From assembly GCA_944381635.1 (NCBI GenBank), contig CALWLY010000007.1, positions 1-64,000 on the forward strand: a stretch of DNA of 64,000 nt, written 5' to 3'. This document shows, piece by piece, positions 53,232-62,640 of this stretch (the first letter of the stretch is position 1; the number at the start of each line of letters is the position of its first letter). The position numbers were made by a program, and so were the translations under genes. Source of the DNA: an uncultured Lachnospiraceae bacterium. Its GTDB lineage: Bacteria > Bacillota > Clostridia > Lachnospirales > Lachnospiraceae. The notes beneath the pieces are model-generated. The model worked only from the letters and a program-made list of their open reading frames with translations. It did no database searches and was not told the origin of the DNA.

Positions 53232-54071
53232 ATGAAAGTAGGTATTATTGGCGCTGGTACAATGGGTTCCGGTATTGCACAGGCATTTGCTCAGACAGAA
53301 GGATATGAAGTATTCCTTTGCGATATCAATGAAGAATTTGCAGCAAACGGAAAGAAAAAAATTGCAAAAGGTTTTGAAAAACGTATTGCAAAAGGAAAAA
53401 TGGATCAGGCAGCAGCTGATGCAATTCTGGCTAAAATCACAACAGGTGTGAAAACAATCTGCACAGACTGTGATCTGGTTGTAGAAGCAGCTCTGGAAAA
53501 CATGGAAATCAAAAAACAGACATTCAAAGAACTGTCTGAAATCTGCAAACCGGAATGTATCTTCGCTACAAATACATCTTCCTTATCTATTACAGAAATC
53601 GGTGCAGGACTTGACAGACCTGTAATCGGTATGCACTTCTTCAACCCGGCTCCGGTTATGAAGCTGGTAGAAGTAATTGCAGGACTGAACACTCCGGATG
53701 AAGTTGTTGAGAAAATCAAAGCAATCTCCGAAGAAATCGGAAAAACTCCGGTTCAGGTTAACGAAGCAGCAGGATTCGTAGTAAACAGAATTCTGGTTCC
53801 TATGATCAACGAAGCAATCGGCATCTACGCAGAAGGCGTTGCATCTGTAGAAGGTATCGACGCAGCTATGAAACTGGGCGCTAACCATCCGATGGGACCT
53901 CTGGCTTTAGGCGATCTGATCGGTCTGGACATCGTTTTAGCTATCATGGAAGTTCTGCAGGCAGAAACAGGCGACAGCAAATATCGTCCTCATCCGCTTC
54001 TTAGAAAAATGGTTCGCGGCGGACAGCTGGGACAGAAAACCGGAAAAGGTTTCTACGATTACACAAAATAA
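53232..54071 (+). CDS. hbd: 3-hydroxybutyryl-CoA dehydrogenase
   Basis: This reduces acetoacetyl-CoA to (S)-3-hydroxybutyryl-CoA with NAD(P)H. The 279-residue protein begins with a Rossmann motif [17 protein letters not shown]. The catalytic His lies in [17 protein letters not shown], with Asn in the [19 protein letters not shown] regions. The C-terminal helical dimer domain starts [14 protein letters not shown] and ends GKGFYDYTK, the classical end. RBS AGGAGG is strong. Confidence 0.96.
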   Translation: MKVGIIGAGTMGSGIAQAFAQTEGYEVFLCDINEEFAANGKKKIAKGFEKRIAKGKMDQAAADAILAKITTGVKTICTDCDLVVEAALENMEIKKQTFKELSEICKPECIFATNTSSLSITEIGAGLDRPVIGMHFFNPAPVMKLVEVIAGLNTPDEVVEKIKAISEEIGKTPVQVNEAAGFVVNRILVPMINEAIGIYAEGVASVEGIDAAMKLGANHPMGPLALGDLIGLDIVLAIMEVLQAETGDSKYRPHPLLRKMVRGGQLGQKTGKGFYDYTK

Positions 54072-54108
54072 ATATTAGAACAAAAATTCATCATGGAGGA
54101 ATAAAATC

Positions 54109-55260
54109 ATGGATTTTATGTTAGACAAGAAACATGAAATGGCGAGACAGCTCTTCAAAGAGTTCGCTGAAAAAGAAGCAAAACCTCTGGCTCAGGAAGT
54201 GGACGAAACAGAACAGTTCCCTGCTGAGACAGTTGCGAAAATGAAAAAAGCAGGATTCCTGGGAATTCCGGTTCCGAAGGAATACGGCGGACAGGGCTGC
54301 GATCCTTTAACTTATGCTATGTGCGTGGAAGAACTTTCCAAAGTTTGCGCTACTACAGGCGTTATCGTTTCCGCACACACATCTCTTTGCTGTGACCCGA
54401 TCATGACATTCGGTACAGAAGAGCAGAAACAGAAATACCTGGTTCCGCTGGCAAAAGGCGAGAAACTGGGCGCATTCGGTCTGACAGAGCCCGGCGCTGG
54501 TACAGATGCTCAGGGACAGCAGACAAAAGCTGTTCTGGATGGAGATGAATGGGTTGTTAACGGATCTAAATGCTTCATCACAAACGGTAAAGAAGCAGAT
54601 GTTTACGTTATCTTCGCTGTAACAGGCACTGTTGAAAAACGCGGCAAAAAGATGAAAGAAATCTCCGCATTCATCGTAGAAAAAGGAACATCCGGATTCA
54701 CATTCGGAACAAAAGAAAAGAAAATGGGTATCCGTGGTTCATCCACATACGAACTTATCTTCACAGACTGCAGAATTCCGAAGGAAAATCTGTTAGGAAA
54801 ACAGGGACAGGGCTTCAAGATCGCTATGCATACTCTGGACGGCGGACGTATCGGTATCGCTTCTCAGGCTCTGGGTATCGCTGAAGGCGCTCTGGAAAGA
54901 ACTATCGAATATGTAAAAGAAAGAAAACAGTTCGGCAGAGCAATCGGCGCATTCCAGAACACACAGTTCCAGCTGGCAGACATGGCTACCAAAGTAGAAG
55001 CTGCTAAATTACTGGTTTACAAAGCTGCTATGGCTAAAGCTACACAGAAAACTTACTCTGTAGAAGCTGCTATGGCTAAACTGTATGCTGCAGAAGTTGC
55101 TATGGAAGTAACAACTAAGGCAGTTCAGCTCCACGGCGGATACGGCTACACAAGAGAATACGAAGTAGAACGTATGATGCGTGACGCTAAGATTACAGAA
55201 ATCTACGAAGGTACAAGTGAAGTTCAGCGTATGGTTATCTCCGCAAACCTGCTGAAATAA
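54109..55260 (+). CDS. bcd: Butyryl-CoA dehydrogenase
   Basis: This FAD flavoprotein reduces crotonyl-CoA to butyryl-CoA, and with EtfAB bifurcates electrons from NADH to ferredoxin. The 383 residues form an acyl-CoA dehydrogenase: [12 protein letters not shown] and [13 protein letters not shown] line the flavin and substrate sites, and the catalytic base Glu lies in [21 protein letters not shown]. It lies 37 bp after hbd, with etfBA directly behind, the standard clostridial order. Confidence 0.96.
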   Translation: MDFMLDKKHEMARQLFKEFAEKEAKPLAQEVDETEQFPAETVAKMKKAGFLGIPVPKEYGGQGCDPLTYAMCVEELSKVCATTGVIVSAHTSLCCDPIMTFGTEEQKQKYLVPLAKGEKLGAFGLTEPGAGTDAQGQQTKAVLDGDEWVVNGSKCFITNGKEADVYVIFAVTGTVEKRGKKMKEISAFIVEKGTSGFTFGTKEKKMGIRGSSTYELIFTDCRIPKENLLGKQGQGFKIAMHTLDGGRIGIASQALGIAEGALERTIEYVKERKQFGRAIGAFQNTQFQLADMATKVEAAKLLVYKAAMAKATQKTYSVEAAMAKLYAAEVAMEVTTKAVQLHGGYGYTREYEVERMMRDAKITEIYEGTSEVQRMVISANLLK

Positions 55261-55310
55261 TTGAGGCTGGCAAGAACACTGGAAAAAATAATTAAGGAGT
55301 GAATAATACA

Positions 55311-56093
55311 ATGAAAATCGTTGTTTGTATTAAACAGGTACCGGATACCAAAGGCGGCGTAAAATTCAATCCCGACGGTACTCTGGACAGAGCAGCAATG
55401 CTCACAATCATGAATCCGGATGACAAAGCAGGTCTGGAAGCAGCACTGAGACTGAAAGATCAGTACGGTGCAGAAGTTACAGCTATCACAATGGGTCTTC
55501 CCAAAGCTGAAGAAGTTCTGCGTGAAGCAATGGCTATGGGCGCAGACAAAGGTATCCTGGTAACTGACAGAGTACTGGGCGGTGCTGATACATGGGCTAC
55601 ATCCCAGACACTGGCTGGCGCAATCCGCAACCTGGATTACGATCTGATCATCACAGGACGTCAGGCTATCGACGGTGATACCGCTCAGGTAGGTCCTCAG
55701 ATTTCCGAACATCTGGACATTCCGGTAATCAGCTATGCACAGAACATCAAAGTAGAAGGCGACAGCGTTATCGTAGAACGTCAGTATGACGACAGATATC
55801 ATGTTGTAAAAGCTCAGATGCCTTGTCTGATCACAGCTCTGGCTGAATTAAATGAGCCCCGCTATATGACACCGGGCGGAATCTTCGACGCATACGATGC
55901 AGAAATCACAGTATGGGGAAGAGCTAACCTGATCGATGTAGAAGACTCTAACCTGGGTCTGAAAGGATCTCCGACACAGATCGCAAAAGCATCTGACAAA
56001 GTTCGTAAAGGTGCAGGCGAGAAAGTAACTCTGGATCCTACAGAATCCGTAGATTATATCATGGACAAATTAGTTACAAGACATGTAATTTAA
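55311..56093 (+). CDS. etfB: Electron transfer flavoprotein beta subunit
   Basis: This is the small ETF subunit that forms the bifurcating complex with EtfA and Bcd. From ATG 55311 it has 260 residues: KIVVCIKQVPDTKGGVKFNP at the N-terminus and DYDLIITGRQAIDGDTAQVG, the typical segment that binds the bifurcating FAD in Bcd-linked ETFs. AAGGAG lies about 12 nt upstream; the in-frame GTG at 55299 abuts the RBS and is unlikely. Confidence 0.95.
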   Translation: MKIVVCIKQVPDTKGGVKFNPDGTLDRAAMLTIMNPDDKAGLEAALRLKDQYGAEVTAITMGLPKAEEVLREAMAMGADKGILVTDRVLGGADTWATSQTLAGAIRNLDYDLIITGRQAIDGDTAQVGPQISEHLDIPVISYAQNIKVEGDSVIVERQYDDRYHVVKAQMPCLITALAELNEPRYMTPGGIFDAYDAEITVWGRANLIDVEDSNLGLKGSPTQIAKASDKVRKGAGEKVTLDPTESVDYIMDKLVTRHVI

Positions 56094-56122
56094 TCAAATA
56101 AGAGAAAAGCGTGGTGAATGAG

Positions 56123-57166
56123 ATGAATTTAGCAGAATATAAAGGAGTATTTGTCTTTGCACAGCAGGTTGATAACAAATTAAGCGGAATCGCTTTAGAG
56201 CTGGTTGGCAAAGGAAAAGATCTTGCAAAAGATTTAGGAACAGAAGTAACAGCAGTATTAGTCGGAAGCGGTGTTGCTGATCTGGCAAACGAACTGGCTG
56301 AATACGGCGCAGACAGAATCATTCTGGTAGATGATCCGGAACTGAAAGAGTACAGAACAGAGCCTTACGCTCACGCTCTGGCAGAAGTAATCAAAAAATA
56401 CAAACCGGAAATCTTCCTGGTAGGCGCTACAGCAATCGGCCGTGACCTTGGTCCTCGCGTTTCCGCAAGAATCCACACAGGTCTGACAGCTGACTGTACA
56501 CAGCTTGAAATCGGTGATTTCCCGATCAACCCGGTTCCGGGAAAAGAACAGCTTCATAACCAGCTGTTAATGACTCGTCCGGCATTCGGCGGAAACACAA
56601 TCGCAACAATTGCTTGCCCGGACTTCCGTCCTCAGATGGCAACGGTTCGTCCCGGCGTTATGCAGAAAGCTCCCAGAGTAGAAGGCGCTAAAGCAAACGT
56701 AGAAGAATTCAATCCTGGATTTATCCCGAACAACAAATACGTTGAAATCCTGGAAGTTGTTAAATCTGTTGTTGAAACAGCAGACATTATGGACGCTAAG
56801 ATTCTGGTATCCGGCGGCCGTGGTGTAGGCAGCGCAGAAAACTTCAAACTGTTAGACGACCTTGCAGACGCTATCGGCGGTACTGTAAGCTGCTCCCGTG
56901 CAGTTGTAGATTCCGGCTGGAAATCCAAAGACCTGCAGGTTGGACAGACTGGTAAAACAGTTCGTCCTCAGGTTTACTTCGCAATCGGTATCTCCGGCGC
57001 AATCCAGCACCTGGCTGGTATGGAAGAATCCGATATCATCATCGCTATCAACAAAGATGAGACAGCACCTATCTTTGATGTAGCTGATTACGGTATCGTA
57101 GGCGACCTGAACAAGATTGTTCCTATGCTGACAGAAAAAATCAGAGCAGCAAAAGCTGAGAAATAA
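56123..57166 (+). CDS. etfA: Electron transfer flavoprotein alpha subunit
   Basis: This is the large ETF subunit of 347 residues from ATG 56123. The N-terminal half resembles EtfB (VFVFAQQVDNKLSGIALEL). The C-terminal FAD domain shows VSGGRGVGSAENFKLLDDLA, SRAVVDSGW, VGQTGKTVRPQVYFAIGISG and AINKDETAPIFDVADYGIVGD, all typical. GTGs at 56111 and 56114 in frame are alternatives; the RBS is weak. It ends the operon before a strong terminator. The final CoA-removal gene (but or buk) is not in this window. Confidence 0.95.
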   Translation: MNLAEYKGVFVFAQQVDNKLSGIALELVGKGKDLAKDLGTEVTAVLVGSGVADLANELAEYGADRIILVDDPELKEYRTEPYAHALAEVIKKYKPEIFLVGATAIGRDLGPRVSARIHTGLTADCTQLEIGDFPINPVPGKEQLHNQLLMTRPAFGGNTIATIACPDFRPQMATVRPGVMQKAPRVEGAKANVEEFNPGFIPNNKYVEILEVVKSVVETADIMDAKILVSGGRGVGSAENFKLLDDLADAIGGTVSCSRAVVDSGWKSKDLQVGQTGKTVRPQVYFAIGISGAIQHLAGMEESDIIIAINKDETAPIFDVADYGIVGDLNKIVPMLTEKIRAAKAEK

Positions 57167-57188
57167 TAGTTCGAAACGAACTCATAAC

Positions 57189-57222
57189 GAAAAAGCTCTC
57201 CGGGCAGCCGGGGAGCTTTTTT
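57189..57222 (+). terminator. Terminator of the butyryl-CoA operon
   Basis: AAAAAGCTCTCCGG pairs with CCGGGGAGCTTTTT (one G-T pair) around GCAG, followed by TTTTTT. Confidence 0.9.
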
Positions 57223-57341
57223 GCTGCAGAAAAGATTCCGGTGAATGGTAACGCTGTAAACAGAAACAAAGGAAAACGTTACAAACAAGTGAAAAATATA
57301 GAAAATAGCAAAAAAATGTAATAAAAATACACCGGACAGCC

Positions 57342-57370
57342 TTGCGTTTAATCAAAAAGAGGGGTATGAT
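57342..57370 (+). promoter_or_regulatory. Promoter of the hrb-like gene
   Basis: TTGCGT (57342-57347), a 17-bp spacer, TATGAT (57365-57370). Confidence 0.6.
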
Positions 57371-57428
57371 AACTATAGAAGTAAAACAAAAAAGCAAAAA
57401 ACCAAAACAAAGAAAAAGGGGGAATAAA

Positions 57429-58100
57429 ATGAATCCGACAGCATTATTTAAACTTTCTTATGGGGTATATGTGGTTTCTTCCATGGATGGAGACAGGCCT
57501 ACAGGCTGCACAGCCAACAGCGCTATGCAGATCACATCCAGCCCGGCTACCATTGCCATCAGCATCAACCACAACAACTTCACCAACCAGTGCATTGAGA
57601 AAACCGGGAAATTTGCCGTATCTGTACTCTCCGAGAAGAGCAATCCGCAGATTATCGGAACCTTTGGTTTCCAGTCCGGCAGGGAAGTAAATAAGTTTGA
57701 CAGTGTGGCTTATGAATGGAAAGAGGACATGCCCGTTGTCAAAGACGCCTGTGCTTACATGGTGTGCAAAGTGATCAACAAGATGGAAACAGATACCCAT
57801 ACCATCTTTTTAGGCGAGGTGCTGGATGCAGACCATCTGGAAAAAGAAGAACCCATGACTTACGCTTATTACCATAAAGTGATCAAGGGTAAGAGCCCTA
57901 AGAACGCGCCCACATACATTCCGGATGAAATACTGGAAAAAGAAGGGAAGAAATCTGGGGAGGAAAAAACAGTAAAATACGTATGCGGCATTTGCGGATA
58001 TGTGTACGATGGAGAGACGCCTTTTGAAGAGCTTCCGGATGATTTCAAGTGTCCTATCTGCAAACAGCCGAAATCTGTTTTCGTGAAAAAGGAGAGTTAA
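57429..58100 (+). CDS. hrb: High-molecular-weight rubredoxin (flavin reductase-rubredoxin fusion)
   Basis: This is a 223-residue two-domain redox protein. Residues about 1-160 are a flavin-reductase-like FMN domain ([41 protein letters not shown]). Residues about 180-220 are rubredoxin, with iron ligands C186 and C189 (CGICGY) and C208 and C211 (CPIC). This matches Hrb of acetogens, which passes electrons from NADH to the flavodiiron protein FprA for oxygen or NO reduction. ATG 57429 follows a GGGGGAA RBS; no fprA is adjacent. Confidence 0.92.
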   Translation: MNPTALFKLSYGVYVVSSMDGDRPTGCTANSAMQITSSPATIAISINHNNFTNQCIEKTGKFAVSVLSEKSNPQIIGTFGFQSGREVNKFDSVAYEWKEDMPVVKDACAYMVCKVINKMETDTHTIFLGEVLDADHLEKEEPMTYAYYHKVIKGKSPKNAPTYIPDEILEKEGKKSGEEKTVKYVCGICGYVYDGETPFEELPDDFKCPICKQPKSVFVKKES

Positions 58101-58542
58101 GTTCAGATTCATAGTTCAAAGTTTAAAATAATTTTCGCTTACATTCGGCTTATAGGTCTGTGAGACAGGCTTATGAGCCGAATTGCCGTTGGAATACAAA
58201 ATCCCATGGCTGAAGGTAATCTCAAATAGATTTTTGCAAGTTATCGGAACGGAGTGCGCAGTCCCCCTGTACGTCGATGTTAAGTGCATACATAGAGACT
58301 ACCTTGATTTTTTGTTCCTGAGTATAATAATATCAAATCACGATTAGACAAATCACGATTAGATATTTGGGTGCTCAAACATCGCCGGAGCTCTCGTCTT
58401 TTGCTGTCTTTTATGTTATACTGAGATTGCCCGGCGGGAGCGTATGGTTCCCGCACAGCATCGGCGCGCGGGCAGACTGCATTGTCTTTCTGTACCTTAA
58501 CGCGGCCGGTGTCGCAGATTTTTACAGGAGAAATCCCAACTT
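58101..58542 (+). other. Intergenic region with several repeats
   Basis: About 440 bp without a gene. It holds a hairpin TTCGGCTTAT...ATGAGCCGAA (58144-58182), a perfect 15-bp tandem repeat CAAATCACGATTAGA twice (58334-58363), and a structured GC-rich part GCCCG...CGGGC (58429-58473) enclosing GCGGGA/TCCCGC (58434-58454). TATACT at 58417-58422 could be a -10 box for ybaK but has no good -35. Confidence 0.5.
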
Positions 58543-59025
58543 ATGAGCAAAACAAAAGAGACAAAAACAAACGCCATGCGCATTCTGGACCGTTTAAAAA
58601 TTCCCTATGAGCATTATACTTATGATTGCGAGGAATTTTTAGACGGCGTGCATGTGGCCAACCTGCTTGGACTGCCTTTGGAAAAGGTATATAAGACCCT
58701 TGTGACAGAAAGCAGTAAAAAGGAATACTTCGTATTTGTCATACCGGTGGCAGCCGAGCTGGATTTAAAGAAAGCGGCCAGAGCGGTGGGACAGAAGTCC
58801 ATAGCCATGCTGCCGGTAAAAGAAATCACCGCAGTGACCGGCTATATCCGCGGAGGATGCACGGCTGTGGGTATGAAAAAGCAGTACCGCACAGTGATTG
58901 ACAGCAGTGCGCAGAAGCTGGAACGTATGATTGTCAGCGGAGGAAAAAGAGGTTCTCAGATTGAACTGAAACCGGAAGACCTTCAGAAAGCCTCTCAGGC
59001 ACAGTTTGAGGATGTGCTGGCATAG
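58543..59025 (+). CDS. ybaK: Cys-tRNA(Pro) deacylase, YbaK/EbsC family
   Basis: This 160-residue trans-editing enzyme clears mischarged Cys from tRNA(Pro). Family marks: NAMRILDRLKIPYEHYTY at the N-terminus, KVYKTLVTES with the key Lys, FVFVIPVAAELDLKKAA, and GYIRGGCTAVGMKKQYRTVID, which contains the GxxSPxG-like loop in degenerate form (GGCTAVG). RBS CAGGAG. The last coding bases (GTGCTGGCATAG) are the first part of a three-fold 44-bp tandem repeat. Confidence 0.92.
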   Translation: MSKTKETKTNAMRILDRLKIPYEHYTYDCEEFLDGVHVANLLGLPLEKVYKTLVTESSKKEYFVFVIPVAAELDLKKAARAVGQKSIAMLPVKEITAVTGYIRGGCTAVGMKKQYRTVIDSSAQKLERMIVSGGKRGSQIELKPEDLQKASQAQFEDVLA

Positions 59026-59144
59026 ACAGCCAAACAGAAAAGACCAGAAAAGCCGCTGTGCTGGCATAGACAGCCAACAGAAAAGATTAGACGAGCTGCT
59101 GTGTTAGCCTAGACAGTCAAACAGAAAAAAACAGAAGAGCCGCT
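59014..59144 (+). repeat. Three tandem copies of a 43-44 bp unit spanning the ybaK stop
   Basis: Units 59014-59057, 59058-59100 and 59101-59144 each begin GTGCTGGCATAG (the third GTGTTAGCCTAG) and end GCCGCT or GCTGCT. The first includes the last three codons and stop of ybaK. The third unit is the most diverged. Confidence 0.85.
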
Positions 59145-59177
59145 GTGCATAAGCACAGAGGGCGGAAAGAGGAGACA

Positions 59178-60275
59178 ATGGAAGAAAAGAAAAACATTTT
59201 AAGTTATGAAACCGTGGCGCTTGACGATAAGGAAAGCGCGGTAGTGATTATTGATCAGACCAAATTGCCGGGAACAACAGAGATCATTCAGTTAAAGACA
59301 GCCCAGGAAATATGGGATGCTATTTATTTGCTGAAAGTCCGCGGCGCTCCGGCTATCGGCGTGGCCGCAGCCTTTGGTATTTATGTTCTGGCAAAACACA
59401 TCGACGCAAAAGATTATGAAACTTTCATGGAAGAATTCCGGAAACAGAAAGAGTATCTGAACTCTGCAAGACCTACAGCGGTAAACCTTTCCTGGGCTTT
59501 AAACCGTATGGAAGCTCTCTGTGAGGCAAATAAGGACAAGAGCGTGGAGGAGATCAAAGCTCTGCTGAAAGCGGAGGCAGAAGAAATCAAAGAGGAAGAT
59601 ATCCGTGTCTGCCGCAAAATCGGAGAATACGGCCTTTCTTTGGTAAAACCCGGAGACGGCATTCTGACTCACTGCAACGCAGGACAGCTTGCAACCTGCA
59701 AATACGGAACAGCTACGGCGCCCATCTATCTGGGACAGGAACAGGGCTACAATTTCCGCGTCTTTGCGGATGAGACAAGACCTCTCTTGCAGGGAGCGAG
59801 ACTTACCGCTTACGAACTGCATTCTGCAGGGGTTGACGTAACCTTGATCTGCGACAATATGTCAGCCACCGTGATGAAAAACGGCTGGGTAAACGCGGTC
59901 TTTGTAGGCTGCGACCGAGTGGCGGCAAACGGCGATGCGGCAAATAAGATCGGAACCTCCGTGGTAGCGGCTGTGGCAAATCGTTACCATGTTCCGGTAT
60001 ATATCTGCGCGCCCACATCCACTATCGACATGAACACTCCTACCGGAAATGAAATCCACATTGAACAGCGTCCGGCTGAGGAAGTGACAGAAATGTGGTA
60101 CAAAGAGCGCATGGCTCCCGAGGGAGTGAAGGTGTTCAACCCTGCCTTCGACGTGACAGACAACGACCTGATTGCCGGAATCGTCACAGAATACGGCGTG
60201 GCGAGAGCGCCTTACACAGAATCTTTGAAAGAAATTTTCCGTCGGAAAGAAGAAGCGGCAGGAAAAGTAGAATAA
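59178..60275 (+). CDS. mtnA: S-methyl-5-thioribose-1-phosphate isomerase MtnA
   Basis: This methionine-salvage enzyme converts 5-methylthioribose-1-phosphate to the ribulose form. From ATG 59178 (RBS AGAGGAG) it has 365 residues. Signature pieces: KVRGAPAIGVAAAFG, THCNAGQLATCKYGTA with the catalytic cysteine, RPLLQGARLTAYEL, and VGCDRVAANGDAANKIGT with the catalytic Asp. The GTG at 59145 lies in the tandem repeat and is rejected. No mtnK or other salvage gene is adjacent. A perfect terminator follows. Confidence 0.94.
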   Translation: MEEKKNILSYETVALDDKESAVVIIDQTKLPGTTEIIQLKTAQEIWDAIYLLKVRGAPAIGVAAAFGIYVLAKHIDAKDYETFMEEFRKQKEYLNSARPTAVNLSWALNRMEALCEANKDKSVEEIKALLKAEAEEIKEEDIRVCRKIGEYGLSLVKPGDGILTHCNAGQLATCKYGTATAPIYLGQEQGYNFRVFADETRPLLQGARLTAYELHSAGVDVTLICDNMSATVMKNGWVNAVFVGCDRVAANGDAANKIGTSVVAAVANRYHVPVYICAPTSTIDMNTPTGNEIHIEQRPAEEVTEMWYKERMAPEGVKVFNPAFDVTDNDLIAGIVTEYGVARAPYTESLKEIFRRKEEAAGKVE

Positions 60276-60302
60276 AAGCAGAATAATTTCATAAAGGCAT
60301 AG

Positions 60303-60347
60303 AAAAACAGGATGCTGCAATCTGAAAACGCAGCATCCTGTTTTTTT
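60303..60347 (+). terminator. Terminator between mtnA and the convergent gene
   Basis: AAAAACAGGATGCTGC pairs perfectly with GCAGCATCCTGTTTTT around AATCTGAAAAC; A- and T-runs allow both directions. Confidence 0.92.
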
Positions 60348-60370
60348 GAGTAAGTTTGCATAATTTATTC

Positions 60371-60775
60371 TTATAGACCAAGCACTTCCTGGATAATCTC
60401 TACAGCGTCGTCAATGCAGCCGGGGCAACTTCTCAAAGGAGTTCCGCTGTCGATACCCTTTAATTCACGGCAGATGCAGGAGCCGTTTCTCTCGGTGAAT
60501 TTTTCCACAATCTCTCTGGAAAGTTTATAAGTATCGACCTTTGTCCCGGGGCTGTCCAGATTGCCGTCGCTGTTTTTAAATCCGGCAAGCAGCACAGCGG
60601 CTGAGATAGTGCCGCAGACGGAGTTCATACCGCCCATGCCCAGACCGAAACCTTCCGCAGCACGAAACAGCGTAGGTACGTCTACGCCTATTTCCTGTGC
60701 AAAGGCGCAGGCAACGGACTGACAGCAGTTAAATTTGCGCTGGTGAAGGGCGTGCGCCAGTTCCTTTTTTTCCAT
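60371..60775 (-). CDS. C_GCAxxG_C_C family protein (redox-type, PF09719)
   Basis: This 134-residue soluble protein has the spaced cysteines that name the family: FNCCQSVACAFAQE near residue 18, GFGLGMGGMNSVCGTISAAVLLAG in the middle, and C-terminal NGSCICREL and CPGCIDDA. Such proteins may hold metal or carry electrons; no activity is firmly known. It faces mtnA and stands alone, leftward. RBS GAGAGGA upstream on the minus strand. Confidence 0.85.
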   Translation of the reverse strand: MEKKELAHALHQRKFNCCQSVACAFAQEIGVDVPTLFRAAEGFGLGMGGMNSVCGTISAAVLLAGFKNSDGNLDSPGTKVDTYKLSREIVEKFTERNGSCICRELKGIDSGTPLRSCPGCIDDAVEIIQEVLGL

Positions 60776-61115
60776 ATCTATGATCCTCTCTTTCGTAATT
60801 TCTGATTAAGAGTCTACCATACTTTACCATAAGTTAAAAGGGGAAGCGGCTTTTCCCACGGCTATTTTCCCCAAATACGGCAAAAGTATTCGTTCCATGA
60901 GGCATAAACTCCCGGAAAAAGAGACAGAAAGCAAGTAAAATCTGTTTTTGTGACTGCTCTGTGACGGATTGCGATTATAATGGTACTAGCGTTTAGAAGA
61001 ATGTTAGTTTATAATCTTTTTAGAGTACAAAGAAAGATTTTTAACAGTAAAAGTCTTTCTGCATATAGATACAGAAACAAAAAAGGCGAAGGAAGCAGAA
61101 TTGAGGAGATAAGTT
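60776..61115. other. Divergent intergenic region before the surface-protein operon
   Basis: About 340 bp separate the leftward C_GCAxxG_C_C gene from the rightward SipW-type gene. TATAAT occurs at 60976-60981 and 61010-61015, each without a consensus -35, which fits an activator-dependent promoter. No hairpin or repeat of note. Confidence 0.4.
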
Positions 61116-61730
61116 GTGAGGAAGAAAACAGTAGTGGTTTTGGCGGCAGGAGTCCTGGCAGTGTCAGCGGCAGCCATCGGCGGCACGGCAGCCTATCAGG
61201 TATCCGGAGGAAATGTGACACAGGCGATTACAACACAGTCACTGAATGTAGCGCTTACAGGTGACGGTGTAAACGACGCAAGTCAGGTAAATGTGGAGTT
61301 TAAGGGTATGCCGGGGGCTACGCTTGAGAAGGAAGTCAAGGTGGAGTCCACAGGAGATATTCCCCTTTATGCCAGAGTGACCATCGATAAATTCTGGCTG
61401 GATGAGGAAGGAGAGAAAATCCCTCTGGAAAACGGCGATATGATCCAAATCGAGGCTGTTGATAACAGCGGCTGGATTATCAAAGAAAACAATGCAGAGC
61501 AGGTGACGATGTATTACACGAAACCTCTTGAAAAAGATGAAAAATCCTCCAACGTGATGGAACATATCAAGTTAAGCCCTGAGATGGGAAATGAATTTGC
61601 AGATAAAACATTCCAGCTGGATATCCGTGTGGACGCAGTGCAGACAGCGGGCGCAGAGGCGGCTATCCTGTCCGAGTGGGGTGTTGCGGCAGAGTTTAGC
61701 GGAGAAAACATCACAGGCATTACAGAATAA
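61116..61730 (+). CDS. SipW-dependent-type secreted protein (TasA/CalY-like)
   Basis: This 204-residue exported protein has a long signal peptide of SipW type: MRKKTVVVLAAGVLAVSAAA followed by IGGTAAYQVSGGNVTQAITTQSLNVALTGDG. The mature part is a beta-rich TasA-like domain containing PGATLEKEVKVESTGDIPLYARVTI, the hallmark 'added protein before the ARV' stretch of camelysin/TasA proteins. It could assemble as a surface fibre. GTG 61116 has GAGGAG 7 nt upstream. Two anchored proteins follow in the same direction, and a dedicated SipW signal peptidase is expected outside the window. Confidence 0.82.
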   Translation: MRKKTVVVLAAGVLAVSAAAIGGTAAYQVSGGNVTQAITTQSLNVALTGDGVNDASQVNVEFKGMPGATLEKEVKVESTGDIPLYARVTIDKFWLDEEGEKIPLENGDMIQIEAVDNSGWIIKENNAEQVTMYYTKPLEKDEKSSNVMEHIKLSPEMGNEFADKTFQLDIRVDAVQTAGAEAAILSEWGVAAEFSGENITGITE

Positions 61731-61811
61731 CAGCTTGCAGGAGTTGAGCAAAGAAATCAATCCCCTTCCTATTTTACATACAGGGGAAAAGACGGGAGAA
61801 GTGAAAAGAAA

Positions 61812-62639
61812 ATGAAATTTCGAAAATTGATAGCGGCAGGCTGCGCTCTTGCTATGCTGCTGGGAATGACTCTGACGTCCTATGCAGAAGAAAACGAGAC
61901 GGAACCTGAAACCGGATTAAAAGTAGTTTTTGATGGCAGCAAGTCTTTGAAATATGAGGGTGGAGATCCGGAAAGTTTTGGAGAGGCTTTTCAGAACATT
62001 CTGCCCGGTGAGGTAAAGACCGAGACCATCGAACTGGAAAACAGGGCACAGCAGGCGGCAGAATTTTATCTGTCATCCCAGACGGTAAAAGATCTGCTCG
62101 GCGAGGGAGCTGCGGCTTATGATGTAAAACTGGAGCTGGTTAAAGGAGAAGCGGAACCCAGAGTTTTATATGAAGTTTCCGTGGGCGGTAGCGAAAGCAA
62201 AGGTCTGGAAGAACTTACCGGCAAAAACGGAAACATGTATCTGGAAACCTTAAATCCCCAGGAAAACGCAAGCTTTTCTCTTACCATCGGATTGGATGGA
62301 GAGACCGGCGACAATGCATACATGACAAAAAACGGTTTCTATCAGTTCAACTTTGTGGTTGAGTATGCCGATAAATATGACCATGATAAGACAAGAGAAG
62401 TGACCAACGTGCAGACCATCACACAGGTTCTTCCCGAAAAAGTCATCAAACAGCAGATCAGCGATAACGGCGTTGCCGGAGAGCGCGTGGACGACGAGGA
62501 CAGAGGTGTGCTTGGAGAACGTCAGGGCGCAAGCACTGGCGATGAAACTCCGATTGGCCTTTATGTAGGAATTCTTGCAGCAGTGGTAATTCTGTTGGCA
62601 GCAGTTCTTATTATTAAGAAAAAAAGGGAGGAGAAATAA
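61812..62639 (+). CDS. Membrane-anchored surface protein with sortase-like C-terminus
   Basis: This is a 275-residue exported protein: signal peptide about 1-25 (CALAMLLGMTLTSYAEE), a beta-rich ectodomain, and at the C-terminus GVLGERQGASTGDETPIGLY, a TM helix (YVGILAAVVILLAAVLIIK) and the basic tail KKKREEK. The TGDE-P-TM-KRR layout imitates LPxTG sortase substrates, but the first three residues are not LPx, so sortase sorting is uncertain. It shares VLGER with the next gene and follows the SipW-type gene by 81 bp. Confidence 0.75.
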   Translation: MKFRKLIAAGCALAMLLGMTLTSYAEENETEPETGLKVVFDGSKSLKYEGGDPESFGEAFQNILPGEVKTETIELENRAQQAAEFYLSSQTVKDLLGEGAAAYDVKLELVKGEAEPRVLYEVSVGGSESKGLEELTGKNGNMYLETLNPQENASFSLTIGLDGETGDNAYMTKNGFYQFNFVVEYADKYDHDKTREVTNVQTITQVLPEKVIKQQISDNGVAGERVDDEDRGVLGERQGASTGDETPIGLYVGILAAVVILLAAVLIIKKKREEK

Positions 62640-62640
62640 C

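Noticed and set aside
59014..59144. CRISPR array
   Set aside because: Repeats are contiguous without spacers, only three in number and diverging; no cas genes nearby.
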